64,000 bases of DNA from Nereocystis luetkeana (GCA_031213475.1 JARUPZ010000020.1:5753858-5817857), one strand, 5' to 3'; positions 10,872 through 23,206 are shown, numbered from the stretch's first letter. The notes: generated by a model from the sequence alone, not told the origin. Translations and numbers: made by a program.

Positions 10872-12200
10872 GCTCTCTAGATCTAGGACTGGCGAAACGT
10901 TGTCGCTAGAAACGAAGCATCAAGCGCCGGAAGTGTCCCATGCGTCATACCCTCATGCACTGCTAAACAATTGGCATGTACTTCCCACCCTATACTGTAC
11001 CTGCTAGCGCCTTGTGTGTTGCGTCTTTATCAGCAAAACACTTTGCAATTCGTAAAACGAGCTGGGCCCGCACAAGCATCCGATAGACAAGCACGTTCAA
11101 GCCCAACGAGCTCATACACAGGCTACCATCTACTTACCCGCCGTTTTCAGACTCGTAAAATACGGATAATCTTGCTGCGCCGTTTACAGGTCCACCAGGA
11201 CAACCGCTCCCCCGTCCCCGACTTGCCGCTGGCGTCCAATCGGCTAAATGCTAGATGCACATCGAACCTTAGCCCTGACTCGGGGTAGTGCGTCCGAGGA
11301 AGTCACACCGACCACCCCCCCCAACTGTTCATCACGTGGTAGCTTGTCCGAGGCCGTCTACTATCCGTCCCATGTATCAGTTATCGTCATGGACCTATAC
11401 GTATATATTGTAGATGCGTTTATAATGTTGTCTTACCACCCGAAATATGTGAGAAGCCCCGAATGAGCCATGCTAAGGTAAGATTGCAGATACGAGTGTG
11501 TGTACGGTTGCTATCCTGCAGGCGTCATCAAACTTGCCTAGAGCCCAGACTAATATTACTAGAAGCGTTTGACTGTTACTCAATCCCTGCTGAAGAAACA
11601 AAGCGCCCAAAACAGAACACTCGTAGCGCGCAGCAAGGAGGCATGCTTCTCACACACAAAACCAGTGGTCGAGATGCATCAAAGCCGAATATACTAAAAC
11701 TGGCAATACATGCTTTATGCAGGGTCTCAAAACGTCCCTACGTTCTGCACGCACTAGAACTTTAATGAGGCGACATAATTACAACATCGCCTGCAGCGCA
11801 GACGTTTGCTCAGTGTTTATCCAGACCCGCCCTTTACAACCAGTATTGCTCAACACGAAAAACCGCGCATTCAATACTGAACGGAGTATAAACACGGCAG
11901 TGCTACGTATAGCTATCGAGAATGATCACGGATTTGATATGTCTCGGGGTCCCACTCAAAGTCGACTAAGGTTCTTCGAACCAATGCGATAATCGCTAAA
12001 CTGCTGGTGCCACTATATTGACGAGGTCTGCATGCATCTACCTCTCGCCCTCTACCTCTAGCCACGACAAATTCCCTGCTAAGTAGAACGGCGCATCAAT
12101 GTATTCCCTATTGCCGCGAAGCAAGGGCTACAAATTGCCAGTCAAAGGGTAGCGGACCTGAAGCACATCTTCACAATCCCGGCAACGAAAAGCCTCCACA
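10872..12200. other. No convincing gene; one outlying satellite unit
   Basis: Bases 11195-11370 are a diverged unit of the 250-bp satellite (CCCCGACTTGCCGCTGGCG, GTGCGTCCGAGG, GTAGCTTGTCCGAGG). The remaining open frames lack codon bias or motifs. Confidence 0.45.
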
Positions 12201-12204
12201 AATC

Positions 12205-13175
12205 GAGTGCGAGTCCCTTCGTCTGGTAATCTTCCCCTACGATGGAGCAAAACAACTCCCACGACAAAATTGACACCCTCCCGCCCCCGACTTGTCGATG
12301 ACGCTCAACGGCTAGACGCCAAATGCGCGTCGAAATTCGGCCCCAACTGTATACTACCTGCTACGTGATAGCACGTCCGAGGATACCCCACACACTATCA
12401 TCCCCAACTGTATACCATGCAACAACTTGTCCGAGGCAGTCCAGTACCCGTTCCGTGCGAGAGTCCCTTTCTCTGGCAACAATTTTCTTGCGGTGGGGAA
12501 ATACAACTCGCACTACAAAATAGACACCTTCCCGCCCCCGACTTGTTGATGACGCTCAATGACTAGGCGACAAATGTGCATCGAAATTCAGCCACAAATG
12601 TAAACTACCTGCAACGTCCGAGGATGCACCACGGACTATCATCCCCAACTGTATACTACGTAACAACTTGTCCGAGGCTGTCCGATACCCGTCCCGTGCG
12701 AGAGTCCCTTTCTCTGACAATATCTTTCCTACGATGGAGCATGACAACTCCCACTACAAAATAAACACCCCCTCGGCCCCGACTTGTCGATGACGCTCAA
12801 CGGCTAGACGCCAAAAGCGCATCGAATTCGGCCCAACTATATGCTACCTGCTACGTGATAGCGTGTCCGAGGATGCCCCACATACTATCATCCCCAACTG
12901 TATATCACGCAACAACTTGTCCGAGGCTGTTCTATACTCGTCTCGTGCGAGTCCCTTTCTCTGACAAGATTTTCCCTATTGTGGAGCAAGACAGTTCTCG
13001 CAACAATATATATATTTTCCCCCGCCCCCGCCCCCGACTTGTCGCTGAACTTCACCCCCAACCGTTTACCACGTGATAGTGCGTCCGAGGAAGCCCCAAA
13101 TGCAATCACTCCCAACGGTATGTGACCGTGGTAGCTTGTCCGAGGCTGCCCAATATCCGTCTCATGCGAGTTTCT
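12205..13175. repeat. About 250-bp satellite, four tandem units (copy A; copy B about 56630-57600)
   Basis: The anchor CCCCGACTTGT occurs at about 12289, 12540, 12781 and 13036 (periods 251, 241 and 255). Each unit also has a shorter internal repeat built on CCCAACTGTAT and TTGTCCGAGG. Outlying partial units are at 11195-11370 and 13755-13895. Confidence 0.9.
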
Positions 13176-13251
13176 TTAGCTCCCCTTCAGACAAAGTACG
13201 AAGGGAACTTTTTGGTTGACTCCGAAAAATGAGCCTTTAGGCAGAAAATAA

Positions 13252-13615
13252 GCATTTTACTCGGCTGGGCACTCAAAAACACCAATACACTCCTCAAGAT
13301 CCACCCTGAAGTATTCCGAGGGCTTCTGGAGCACTTTTCCGTTTTCCAGAGCCACAATTTGAGTTTGGTCTCAACCAATCAACGTCCTCCGCAGGGTCAT
13401 ATTCATGATTGTTCGTCAGAAATGGGGCCAGAAATAATGGAGTTTTGCAGGTTTTCCCTTCAAACTCATCTTGTCCTCAGAACTGACAACACGGACAAAC
13501 AGTCAAACTACGACTCTGGAGAAACGGAAAACCGCTCCAGAAAGTTCACGGAAAACTCCGGGGGGGCATTCTGAGAGTCTACCGGTGTTTTTGATTGTCC
13601 CGCCAAGCAAAACGC
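13252..13615. repeat. Foldback with about 120-bp arms (copy A; copy B about 57674-58037)
   Basis: Left arm 13252-13371 and right arm 13495-13615 are inverted copies at about 70-75% identity by eye, sharing for example CTCAAAAACACC and TTTTCCGTTTTCCAGAG versus its complement. The spacer is about 123 bases. No protein is encoded. Confidence 0.75.
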
Positions 13616-14241
13616 GTATTTCGGTGAAAACAAATGGTTCTCAGAGCCTAAACATATGTCCCTATAACAGGTGGTCTCAGGTGGAGCAAAAACAACTTTC
13701 GCCGCAAACTAAACTTTCAACTTGGTGCTGACGTGGAGGCGGTCAGACGTCTAATACGCAGCGATCTATAGTCCCAACTGTATTCATTGCAATAGCATGT
13801 CTGAGAATGTCCCATGGGCTACCATCCCCAATTGTTCATCACACCCTGGCTTGTCCGGGGTTGTATACTATTCCTCCCACACAACTACCTTGCCTCAGCG
13901 GTATTCGTAGACTGTGTATATACCAGGTGTAAGATTTGCCCCAAAACATATATCAAACAGTGCCGGGTAGACCCTACACGTTGAATCAGCCGATATGGGT
14001 GCGCACGCGGTTGCCTACCAGTCTGTGCATCTGGCATTCGCCAATAACCCAGGCCGTCAGAAACTCAGAATACGCACCACCTGGCCTAATCCCTATTCCG
14101 TCCTGCAGAACGAAAACCACTGCAGACACCTCACGCCGGGCAACGCTTTCTGCTCGTCCGCACACAGACGTACACCCAGCAGGTCGGTCAAGACACACCA
14201 CACTGTTACTACCACCCTCTCCGGCGTATGTACTACAACGC

Positions 14242-17200
14242 CTAGGCGACGCCCACCCCACGCCGCTTGGCGTAGGACAGGACGTACGCCCCGCTTGTCA
14301 AGGCCTCAGCTTCGGTGACTGGAATCACTTTGTCATCGTTAAACCGGTACCACTGGTTGGCAGTGCCGCGGACGAAGGCCACGTAGTGGCCCGTGTGCGC
14401 TGTGCCCCGGTGGTGCACGACCGCTTGCAAGTCGTACATCACAGGTGCTGCGGTGAGGATGCGGTGGGGGTGGGAGCAGCGTGACGGTATGTCATTGAGT
14501 CAAGCACGTGAGAGAAAACACCCAAGTGCGTGCAGTAGATGGCGATAGGACAAAAAGACACTCGTGTCGTCACGTTATAGCTGCATCAAGCATGCCGTTG
14601 TTCGTCATTTTGATCCTGGCGTGAGTGCATTTGGCGATCGTTAGGAAAAACAGCCGCTTTCTTGAACAATCAAGTGCAGTCCTTCAAGACCTTTCACGTC
14701 AACGTCAGTGAGTGTTGACGGTTCGCGCTACCGCAGAAGCCCGCCACACCAACTAGAACGTCAACAGCACCTCGAATAGTCTAAATATGATGCTCGTTTC
14801 TACTCGGAAGTGGACGAAGCCACAGCAGCTCGTTTTTGCGTCGGCATGAATTACCCCATCGTACGTATCTAGACGGCTACGGTCGCACCGCACATGGAAA
14901 GGTTGCATAAGGTCACCCAAGGTGCCCAGAAATTGATCGACGGATGTAATTGAATATTATTTGTATACAAGCATAAATACGACGTACGGACAGTGAGTAT
15001 ATATGGAGCGCAAGATTGCTTACCCCCGAATAGCCTTCCAACTTCCGTGAAGGGGCCAGCGTCCAGGACGATCGGGATGTCGACCAAGTGTGAAATCTTC
15101 TCCCTTCCACTGATTGGTAGGCGGCAAGGACCACGGGCGGCGCGCGTCGATCGGGTGGGTCACAACGTGCATTTGGACGACCTGGGATAGGACTCCAAAC
15201 AGGTGCACAAACTGGAATGTATCGAACGCCACGTCAAACCCTGCACAAACTGGGATGTATTGAACGCCACGTCAAACCCTGACTCTATGCAAATCGCGCG
15301 ATCTGAAGTTAACGATATGCTATTGTTCCATGCAGCACACCAACATGGAGCGGCCGACGATCTCGTTGACTCCAAGTCTGCAACCACGAAGTAGTCAAGC
15401 CCTGGAACACCAAAACAGACTGTTAGTGTGTCAGATCACGTGCTATGCTTATAGGTATAATGTTGTTAGCATGCCTAAAGAAAGAGAAGACCTGAAGCTT
15501 CAATGGATTCTTGCTTATTTGCTTGTTTTCGAAACATGCGATATCGCCAGCAACGCCTTGGGAAGGCCAAAACGCAGCCCAAATACGCCGAAAGCTTGTT
15601 TTAAGTATGAGGATGACATTGCTGGCCCGAAACGGCGCTTCCAGTGGTCACTCCACTTCCCCACAGCTGTGGGTTTGTAGCAATATTGTTTGATAAACGA
15701 AAAGAGCGCATGCGCAACACGGACAATACAGCAGCACAGGACCCAATCACGTCTACGCCGTCCACGCTGGGAGGTGCCAATAGCAACTTGTGATCTGATG
15801 CCGACATGCGAAATATCGATGGTATCAACCCGACGACAGTCTTATGTGCCCGACGCTTATATGGCATCAATCTCGGCCGAGTAGTTGGCAATTTGTCGAC
15901 TCGGCCCTGCCACACGTGCCAGAAACGTAAAACACGTCTTGCTTCGCCCTGAAGTGTGCGTTTCGATAAGCACATAACTCACCCGGTTTTGGTCATCGCA
16001 AACCGACCGAGCTGCAGAAGCCACTGGTCGGGGCAGCTACCAAGCATGGTCGATCGTTTCCTCCCGTCGGCTATCGCCTGCGGAGCGGCAGTTAAAACGC
16101 AAAATAATCGGTTCATGCTTACGTGCAGGAATTGCTTCCATCGGCTTCGATGCGGACCCCTGCCTCCCTGGTAGTGCTTCGACACCTCGCATCAACTAAA
16201 AGCATTGCCGACATACCAAACAAAAGGTGCGAGCAGATCATCAGCGTAGGGCTATCTGCGATTCCACACCTGAATCATACCAGGACCTGACTGCAGGTAT
16301 CGAATAAGTCGAGGGGGCATGAGGGGAATTCCAAGACCCAAGACAGCGGTAAGCGCTGAACATGAAAGGAGGAAGAAAACGCCAACCTAAAAGGCACAAA
16401 ATTCTGTCACAGGGGGGGGAGAGGTGTTCAGAGGAGCTGCTTCTCTTCGATATATGCGCAGCGACCAATCGACTCAATGGCAGCTCACCTGTCGGCAGTC
16501 CCCGCACGTTTCGATTTGTTCGGTGCCGAAAACCTGCGCTCGTGTGTGCGCATACCGGCGAAAGAACGAAAACCAGCAAGGGTGCGGGGTGCCGTCGTCG
16601 GGGGCATGGGTCATTGTCTGTGCAGCATACATCGATTTCGATGTGCTCGATCCCGCGGTCGCGTGCAATCGAGGTGCGGCACCGAGAACACGCATGCAAT
16701 CAGATTCGCCTGGGACCAACGGGTGTTCATAAAACATGTTTCTTTCTCTCTCGCTTGGTAAGGTGTATCGGCAGGGAAACGCGTTGTACACATCCTTCTT
16801 TGCACAATGTATAACTAAACTTCAAGCAACGTCACGCCAAACCTTCGTGAGCAAGTCGGAGAGCTTCACGGAACGCGCCCCGCCTCCTCCTCCTCCTCCT
16901 CCTCCTCCTCGGCCTCCTCCTCCTCCTCCTCCTCCTCCTCCTCCTCGGTCTCCTCCTCCTCCTCCTCCTCCTCCTCCTCCTCCTCCTCGGCCTCCCCCTC
17001 CTCCTCCTCCTCCTCCTCCTTGGCCTCCCCCTCCTCCACCTCCTCCTCCCCCCCGCCCCCCCCCTCCTCCCCCCCCCCCACTACCTCCTCTTCCTCCAGT
17101 CCCCCCTCCCCCCCCTCGCCCCCCCCCCCCTCCGCCCCCTCGTCCTTTTCTTCCTCTACCTTTTCCTCCTCTTCCCCGTCTTACTTTTCCTCGTCCTCCT

Positions 17201-20200
17201 CCACCTCCTCCTCCTCGTCCTCCTCCCCCCCCCCCCCCCCCCCCCTCCTCGCCCCCCCCCCCCCCCCCCCCGCCCGCCTCCTCCTCCTGCACACCCCCCT
17301 TCCCCCCCTCGTCCCCCCCCCTTCCCGCCTCCTCCTCCCGCGTGCTTGCCCCCTCCGCCCTTGCCAGTCCCCCCTGTCGCACCGTTGGCTGGCAGCTTCT
17401 CCATGGGCACAGGAAGAACGACAAACTCGTCCAGAGATTGCGTTTGCTGCAGGCGAAACACACACGCAGGTAGGCGGCAGTCATCTTACGATTTAAACCA
17501 CCAGTACACAGCGCGCATGAAGACAACACGCCGGATGACAACATCCAACTGGCGCTAAGGCGATTCTACTCCATTTGAGGCAGAAAGGACTTTGCGATCG
17601 TGCGATAGGATTGCAATGCACGCCAGTGTCTGAACGATTGTTGCCGCCCTTTCGCTTTTGGGTAGCCTCTACGTTGTGGCGGGTGCCCGTTCACGTGCTG
17701 CAACGCATTATTCCCGCCAACCAATCAGGGACCGATCAAAACGCGCAGATTCAACTTCCGTGCCCCTGCACTGTTAATGCCATCACTTCGCACCTGGTAC
17801 TGATATGTTTCAAGTGTTGGGACAAAGCCGAAACATCTTGGAGACTCAGGACCACAAACCTAAGAATAGGCCAACCCCTCCCGCTCCAAAATAGTATTCC
17901 ACATAGCTTACCCTGCCACAAGAGCACTTGGAAAGAACGTCGAACTTGCCCGTCATGGCTTCCACCGCCTTGTGGAGGTCTTTCCCCTGCCAATACACAA
18001 TCGCAGGCAAAGCAAGCAGTTGACAAATACGTAAGCACCGATCATGACGCTCACAAGGGCCTACGTGCCGCGTCACCCCAGCGTAGCATAGACCAGGCAG
18101 GTGGCAGTGCGATCGATCCTGATAGCCGTGAGGAGGACATGCGATAAGTCGACCGCCACAACCGAAGGGCAACCACACTAACATCCGCTGGATGGCCTGG
18201 CGGTCACTTAACTTCCAACCGCCCACGGCTACTCTGCCTTGCACACGTGATCCGAGTGTCGCTCAAGATCGCTCTTACCGCAGTTCCCCCGACGCCGGCA
18301 CCTAGGTTGTCCAGGAAGAAACTAAGAACCTCAGCCGCGTCCGCTTGCACGCCGGCGGTGAACTGTTCTCGAAGTGATCCAGATAGCAAGCAGACGAGTT
18401 GGGGGCTCGTCACCAACGCATCGCGAGGCTAGAAGAGGAACAGCTCCCTCATTACGGTTCTCGTTCGTACGTTTGCTAGCGATATGCCACGACACGCACG
18501 CTAGTTGCGGAAGCCACACGAGGGTGAACTCAGGGGCGAAGACATAAGACATTAGGGTTCACCTCTACATACCCATGCTAATCGACACATCGCATAGCTT
18601 GTGCAATTTGGACCTTGGCCGCGGCTATTAAGGTAATGAAGGAGCACCACGACAGCCAGCGTTCGGGCCTATCGTTTCCACATATCGAGGCTGTAAGAGT
18701 GTTCGAGCGCTTCGCACTGCGGCGACGGCCCATTCGGTGTCTCGTCAACGGGTAAGATCAATAGATCGCCTATGTCTCGAACACTTTGCATAGCTGCCCA
18801 TGCCGTTGTTACCAGAGACAAAAGTATGGACGCGTTTCGTCACTTCTCACGTATGGCGATTCGTTGATAGCCTCGAGGACAGTCTGGTTGACCTCGCAGG
18901 CGCCGCCTTCCGGGGCCTTGTCCATGTCCTGATAAATAAAACACGATGAAGTCACGGGAACAAAGCATTGAATGAACAAAAGGAAGGGCCACGAGACACA
19001 TGGGTAACGCAATACGTGCTCACGAGCGTCCTAAAACGGCTGACAGTCAACATTTCCGTCTATATCCCCATTGACTTGCCCCGCTCTTTCAACGCCCGGT
19101 CGAGTCTACACGTACCTCTCTACAGATGTTGCAACAACGATTGCAAAATAAAGACGAGTAGGCAAGCTGAAAATCGTTGCTAGCGCAGAGTGGTTGACGA
19201 TAAAGTACCACACGCCGGCAGGGCACTATCTCGCCGTTTCCACCGACAAAATATAGCTTGATAGGTATCAAATTTCAGTCTGACCTGGAAGAGAGTTCCT
19301 AGTCCTGCCGCCAGTGTCTCCTTGTCCTTCCGGGGCTGGTGTGGTGGGTTTGCTGCAGACCCAGGCGAAAGAGGAAAATACAAGGAAGACGCAGATTAGA
19401 CGCCTATTGGGGCGTAAGCAGGAGTGTGGAGAGAAACACTACCGCGAAAGGCCCGTCCGACGTCACAGCGACTTACAAAGCCACCCGGGCTCGACATCAA
19501 GAGTAACAGCCGTGTGCTGTCGCGATTGCGGACGTACCATGTCCGCACAACTATTAAAAGCTTGGACCTGCTACTGCAGCACGCGCATTCGCCGCAGTAC
19601 GCGCCCGATATAACGATCGGACGCATTCTCGCAAGCAGCTACAGTGTGTGATGGATGTCGATGAGCAAGCAACAGCAGCAGTATACCCCAGCATATTACT
19701 TGCTGGTGTATGACCATGATTCGAGTCCTTGGGAGTCCTCGAATTCGTTAGGATGAGTGTTCCCGTTCAAAGCTAAATGGACGGACAAAAACGGCTATGA
19801 TTCCACCATTTTCAGGGGGAAAGTCTCCTATTCTAGACTTACCCTTGTCCGGCTCCACAGGCTGCTTCATGACACTCTTCACGGCATGGCTGACGATGGA
19901 GATGCTCCGCAGCAGCTGCAGAGCGACATTTGTGGCGCATTGGATGCTCGGGTTTTTCAACCCACTACCTCGCATGGCATCACGAACGTAGGGTTGGATT
20001 GGAGCGAGGAAAGCAAAAAAAGAGTCAAGACCGTTGGCGATGATGTCGTGCCCGGCTGGAAATCACGGTCACACTTGCATAATTTATAAGAGAACCGGCT
20101 GCTAATGACCGCTGAAACCCACGCACGTCCTCAGGAAGACTACCCACGTTTGGGGTCGAAACCATGGCAGTGCGTCGATGTCACCTGTTAGTAAAACCAA

Positions 20201-20390
20201 ACGCAATCAATAAAGCGAGTTTCTCGTGACTGCCAGACGGAATCGTGCAGCTGACACGCATCTCGTATATTCCTAACACTGTCTATTCCCCCCCCAAAGG
20301 TAAAGAGAGAGCACATGCACAAAGCGCTGTGGCTAGTTTCTCTCACGTGCGGTTTGTAGTCTTCTCCGGAGGGGTTCCACTTGATCCGTC
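14242..20390 (-). CDS. Ubiquitin-specific protease (USP/UCH family), copy A, N-terminus not found
   Basis: Cysteine protease that removes ubiquitin from proteins. Exons in transcript order: 20347-20390, 19843-20055, 19285-19352, 18851-18928, 18279-18362, 17912-17986, 17794-17859, 16843-17446, 16489-16533, 15983-16077, 15024-15109, 14242-14447 (stop at 14242-14244). Phases match at every junction except those of the Gly-rich exon 16843-17446, which is 604 bases in this copy and shifts frame by one (540 bases and in frame in copy B). Family motifs appear in the right order: Cys box GLKNPSIQCATNVALQ with the catalytic Cys; AGVQADAAEVLSFFLDNL (the QQDAxEF region); zinc-ribbon pairs KCSCGR and ETCGDC; CPDQWLLQLGRF; KISHLVDIPIVLDAGPF; His box HTGHYVAFV; WYRFNDDKV with the catalytic Asp/Asn position. 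About 530 residues are visible. Exon 20347-20390 is the least certain; a start codon was not identified. The motif order is known family architecture, the splicing is inferred. Confidence 0.85.
15206..15281. repeat. 38-bp tandem duplication in a protease intron
   Basis: Two adjacent 38-base units differing at two positions (GGAATGTATC versus GGGATGTATT region). It lies in the intron between protease exons 15983-16077 and 15024-15109 and is also present in copy B near 59628-59703. Confidence 0.85.
16878..17345. repeat. TCC/GGA microsatellite and C-rich tract coding a Gly-rich loop (copy A)
   Basis: Long TCC runs at the left, then mixed C-runs interrupted by T and CG. On the minus strand it lies inside protease exon 16843-17446 and codes mostly Gly with Arg and Lys. 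It is 64 bases longer than its copy-B counterpart, mostly in the pure TCC part. C homopolymers of up to about 20 bases make sequencing error in length likely. Confidence 0.9.
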
Positions 20391-21081
20391 CTGAAGAAAA
20401 AAGCAAGGAGACGAGCGATAAGGTAAACCCAACAGATGTGTATTACTTCATCTTGAAACCCTCTTTGTTGAAATCTACATGTGCCCTCACTCCTACGTCG
20501 TTTGCCATTACCGGAACAAAAGCGTCCGTCTCAATCACGACTTGAACACAACCTCGCACGCCTGGTCGCGGTCTGCTGTCCCAACGCTTGCCGCTGCGGT
20601 GATATGCAACACAACGCGGAAACCATTTACTTTGCTCGATAAAGAGAGAACGAGGGGGTGGGGGGCAACCACGCCCAGACGATAATGTCCTATACGCTGA
20701 TGAGCGACTAACCACGGAAACATCGACTGGTGCTACTACTGTACGAGGTACGGGCAAGGTATGCATCAAACACAGGGAGTAGACGCAATACAGCAGGGCC
20801 CCCCATGGTAGTTGGCTGTTGTTGAAAGGATAGGTGTGATAGGATGCCCCTGAGTCCGTTGGGATAAAACCAACTACATTGTGGTCGACAATAGTTAATA
20901 TACGATGTTTTCCCGTCTTTGGCATTGTAGCGCATGCTGAACCAAGGCCCTCAAAACGTTCTACCTCGAACGGCTGTCGAAGGATATCGGTGCCACCGGT
21001 CTTGCGCTTCTGACGCTTCCATGTCGTCGCTGTCACCCATCTTTTGGTCCTGTTTGTTTGCGGTATCGCTTGTCGTGTCAG

Positions 21082-21138
21082 GATGACACCGATGCCGATA
21101 CCAACGACGAGTCGGAGTCTGACTCAGACACCGACGAG
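21082..21138 (+). pseudogene. Inverted cassette exon copy
   Basis: Same 57-base cassette as the minus-strand units, with acceptor GTGTCAG before and donor GTACGAAAC after, but on the plus strand. It cannot be spliced into a minus-strand transcript. With the unit at 21181-21237 it forms a head-to-head inverted repeat. Confidence 0.7.
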
Positions 21139-21180
21139 GTACGAAACGATCCTGAAAAGTGTGATAGGGTCGTTTTATAC

Positions 21181-23206
21181 CTTGTCGCCGCCGGCCTCAG
21201 ACTTCGACTCGTCGTCGGTATCGGCACCGGTGTCCTCCTGGTGCGACAAGCGATTCCGAACTCAAACAGGACCAACAGAGGGGTGACAACGACGACATGG
21301 GAGAGTCAGAAGGGCAAGGCTGGTGATAACGGTATCCCTCGACAGACGTACGAGGTAGATAGTTTGAGGGCAACGATATACTTGACCACGCACTGCAACG
21401 TCCGCCACGGGAAATTCTTGTGTGATGTCTATTCTCGACCACAGTTGCCTGTGGTAGTTGGTGATGTCAGACTGAGCTCAGCGGCATCCTATCACAGTTC
21501 TCAGGATCGTTTCGTACCTCATCCGTGTCTGAGTCAGACTCCGACTCGTCGTCGGTGTCTGAGTCAGACTCCGACTCGTCGTCGGTGTCTGAGTCCGTGT
21601 TATCCTGGCACGACAAGCGATACCGCGAACAAACAGGGCCAAAAGAGAGGCGACAACGACGACATGGGAGCGTCAGAAGGGCAAGGCATGTAGTACCGGT
21701 ATCCTTCAACAGACGTAGAAGGTAGACAATTTGAGGGCAGCGATTTACTCGACCATGCGCTGCAACGCCCACGACAGGAAAATATCGTGTGATATCTATT
21801 CTCGAGCACAGTTGCCTGTGGTAGTTGGTGATGTCAGACTGAGCTCAGCGGCATCCTATCACAGTTCTCAGGATCGTTTCGTACCTCATCCGTGTCTGAG
21901 TCATGATCCGACTCGTCGTCGGTGTCTGAGTCAGACTCCGACTCGTCGTCGGTGTTTGAGTCCGTGCTATCCTGGCACGACAAGCGATATCGCGAACAAA
22001 CAGGGCCAAACGAGAGGTGACAACGACGACATGGGAGCGTCAGAAGGGCAAGGAATGTGGTACTGGCATCCTTCAGCAGACGTACGAGCTCGAAAAATTG
22101 GGAACAACAATTTGCTTGATCATATGCTGCAGCGCCCAAGGCGATCAACGATCGTCAACAATCTGCCATACGTGATGCAAATTGGAGATGGAGGGACAAT
22201 TAATACCGTACAGTTTTGTGTACACCCGACATCAAAAGAGTGAGCTGCATTGGATATGTCGCATTTTTGTGCGTACTTAACGACTATGGGCACATTAACG
22301 CCACCTACTAATGTTAAGGCATCATCTTCGGCTGCAGGTCTCTGGTGATTGGGTGTTGTTAAATGGCAATTAGAGCGCTCCCATCACATTCCTCAGAATA
22401 CTTGCGTACCTCGTGGTCGCCGCCAGTTGATCCGGATTCTCCGTCCGTGTCCCCCAACGAACCCTTGCCATCCTGGCATGACAAGTGATATCGCGCACGG
22501 GCACGACCACAATATGGTAGGCAAAGACGTTACGGGCGCGGTTGACGGCACCGGTATCTGTCAGCTGAGCGTAGGAACATCGCCGGCAACGATTCCCACA
22601 ACCATGTGCTGCGGCGTCCACGGTGAGCAACGATCGTATGAGATCTGCACAGAGTAAGAGGATTATGCTGTGGAGGAGGGACCGGACGTGGGGTGCATAC
22701 TTTACTGCCGCAGATTGAGGTGCATATGATACATCTAGTGATGTTTAGTCGCGAAAATTATTGTCGTATCAGCATTGCACGGACGATGCAGAAGGATAAA
22801 ATACGATATGGGCGGGGGTATCCGCACCCGTATCCTTCGGCAGACTCAAGCTTTCCGAAGGCAACGGCCTGCTTGACCGGGTACAACGCCGCCCACGTCG
22901 AGCGACGGGTGACGAGCTCTGCACTAGGGGAAAACAGGATACAGCCTTGCAGGAACAGCAAAACGTCTGGACTAATCGTCACGTCAACACTCTGAACTAC
23001 ACACGTTTGAACACGGTGCGTGGCTGGCGACCATGAGTAATGCCAACTTTTAACACTGTGGTATCGTCCTCGGCATCAGGTTTCCACGCGTGCTGTTCCA
23101 AAGAGCTCGGGTCTACTCCAACGCAGTGCTCGGGATCATGTACCTGTCCGTCGTCACCGTCCGCCAAGGATCCCCCGTCCACGCTTCCAGGTCGGCCCGC
23201 GCCCGG
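21181..23206 (-). CDS. Cassette exons coding Asp/Ser/Gly-rich segments, host gene uncertain
   Basis: Five minus-strand exons, each with a TGCCAG/CACCAG-type acceptor and a GTA(C/T)-type donor: 23144-23206 (63 nt), 22410-22472 (63), 21885-21971 (87), 21518-21604 (87), 21181-21237 (57). All lengths are multiples of three, so any one can be skipped or added without changing frame. Read in phase 0 they are acidic and share a DTD(D/G)ESxS core even between diverged units. Read in phase 2, which is what the flanking exons 23395-23492 and 20347-20390 would require, they are Thr/Arg-rich. The shared acidic core in old units favours phase 0, but the neighbours favour phase 2; this is unresolved. Alternatively they are non-coding repeats with fortuitous splice-like edges. 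Confidence 0.5.

Larger units (their letters stand above)
1..19648. repeat. Large direct duplication, copy A
   Basis: This whole stretch recurs in the same orientation at 44482-64000. The offset drifts from 44481 at the left to 44352 at the right, so copy A is about 129 bases longer. The largest length changes are an extra unit near 4530-4650 (61 bases), the TCC tract at 16880-17340 (64 bases), 7 bases near 18545 and 4-base changes near 1163 and 13105. Substitutions run at roughly 1-2% by eye. The left edge is the window edge, so the true start is not seen. It contains the protease exons up to base 19352 and all the repeats described below. Confidence 0.97.
20820..23206. repeat. Array of about 367-bp units, each with a small cassette exon; one unit inverted
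   Basis: Units repeat with period 367 (exon upper ends at 21237, 21604 and 21971 on the minus strand). More diverged units carry exons ending at 22472 and 23206, and an exon-less remnant lies near 22770-22930. A further unit, 20820 to about 21140, is in the opposite orientation. The intron parts share recognisable segments, such as the stretch around TATCCTTC(A/G)(A/G)CAGAC. The units at 21181-21971 are very similar and so young; the outer ones are clearly older. Confidence 0.85.

Noticed and set aside
16736-17473. Long plus-strand proline-rich open frame (245 codons; 252 in copy B)
   Set aside because: It is the antisense reading of the TCC/GGA microsatellite. The minus strand has conserved protease motifs on both sides and proper splice sites.
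21058-21693. 211-codon plus-strand open frame
   Set aside because: Runs antisense through the cassette-exon repeats; the open frame comes from repeat composition.
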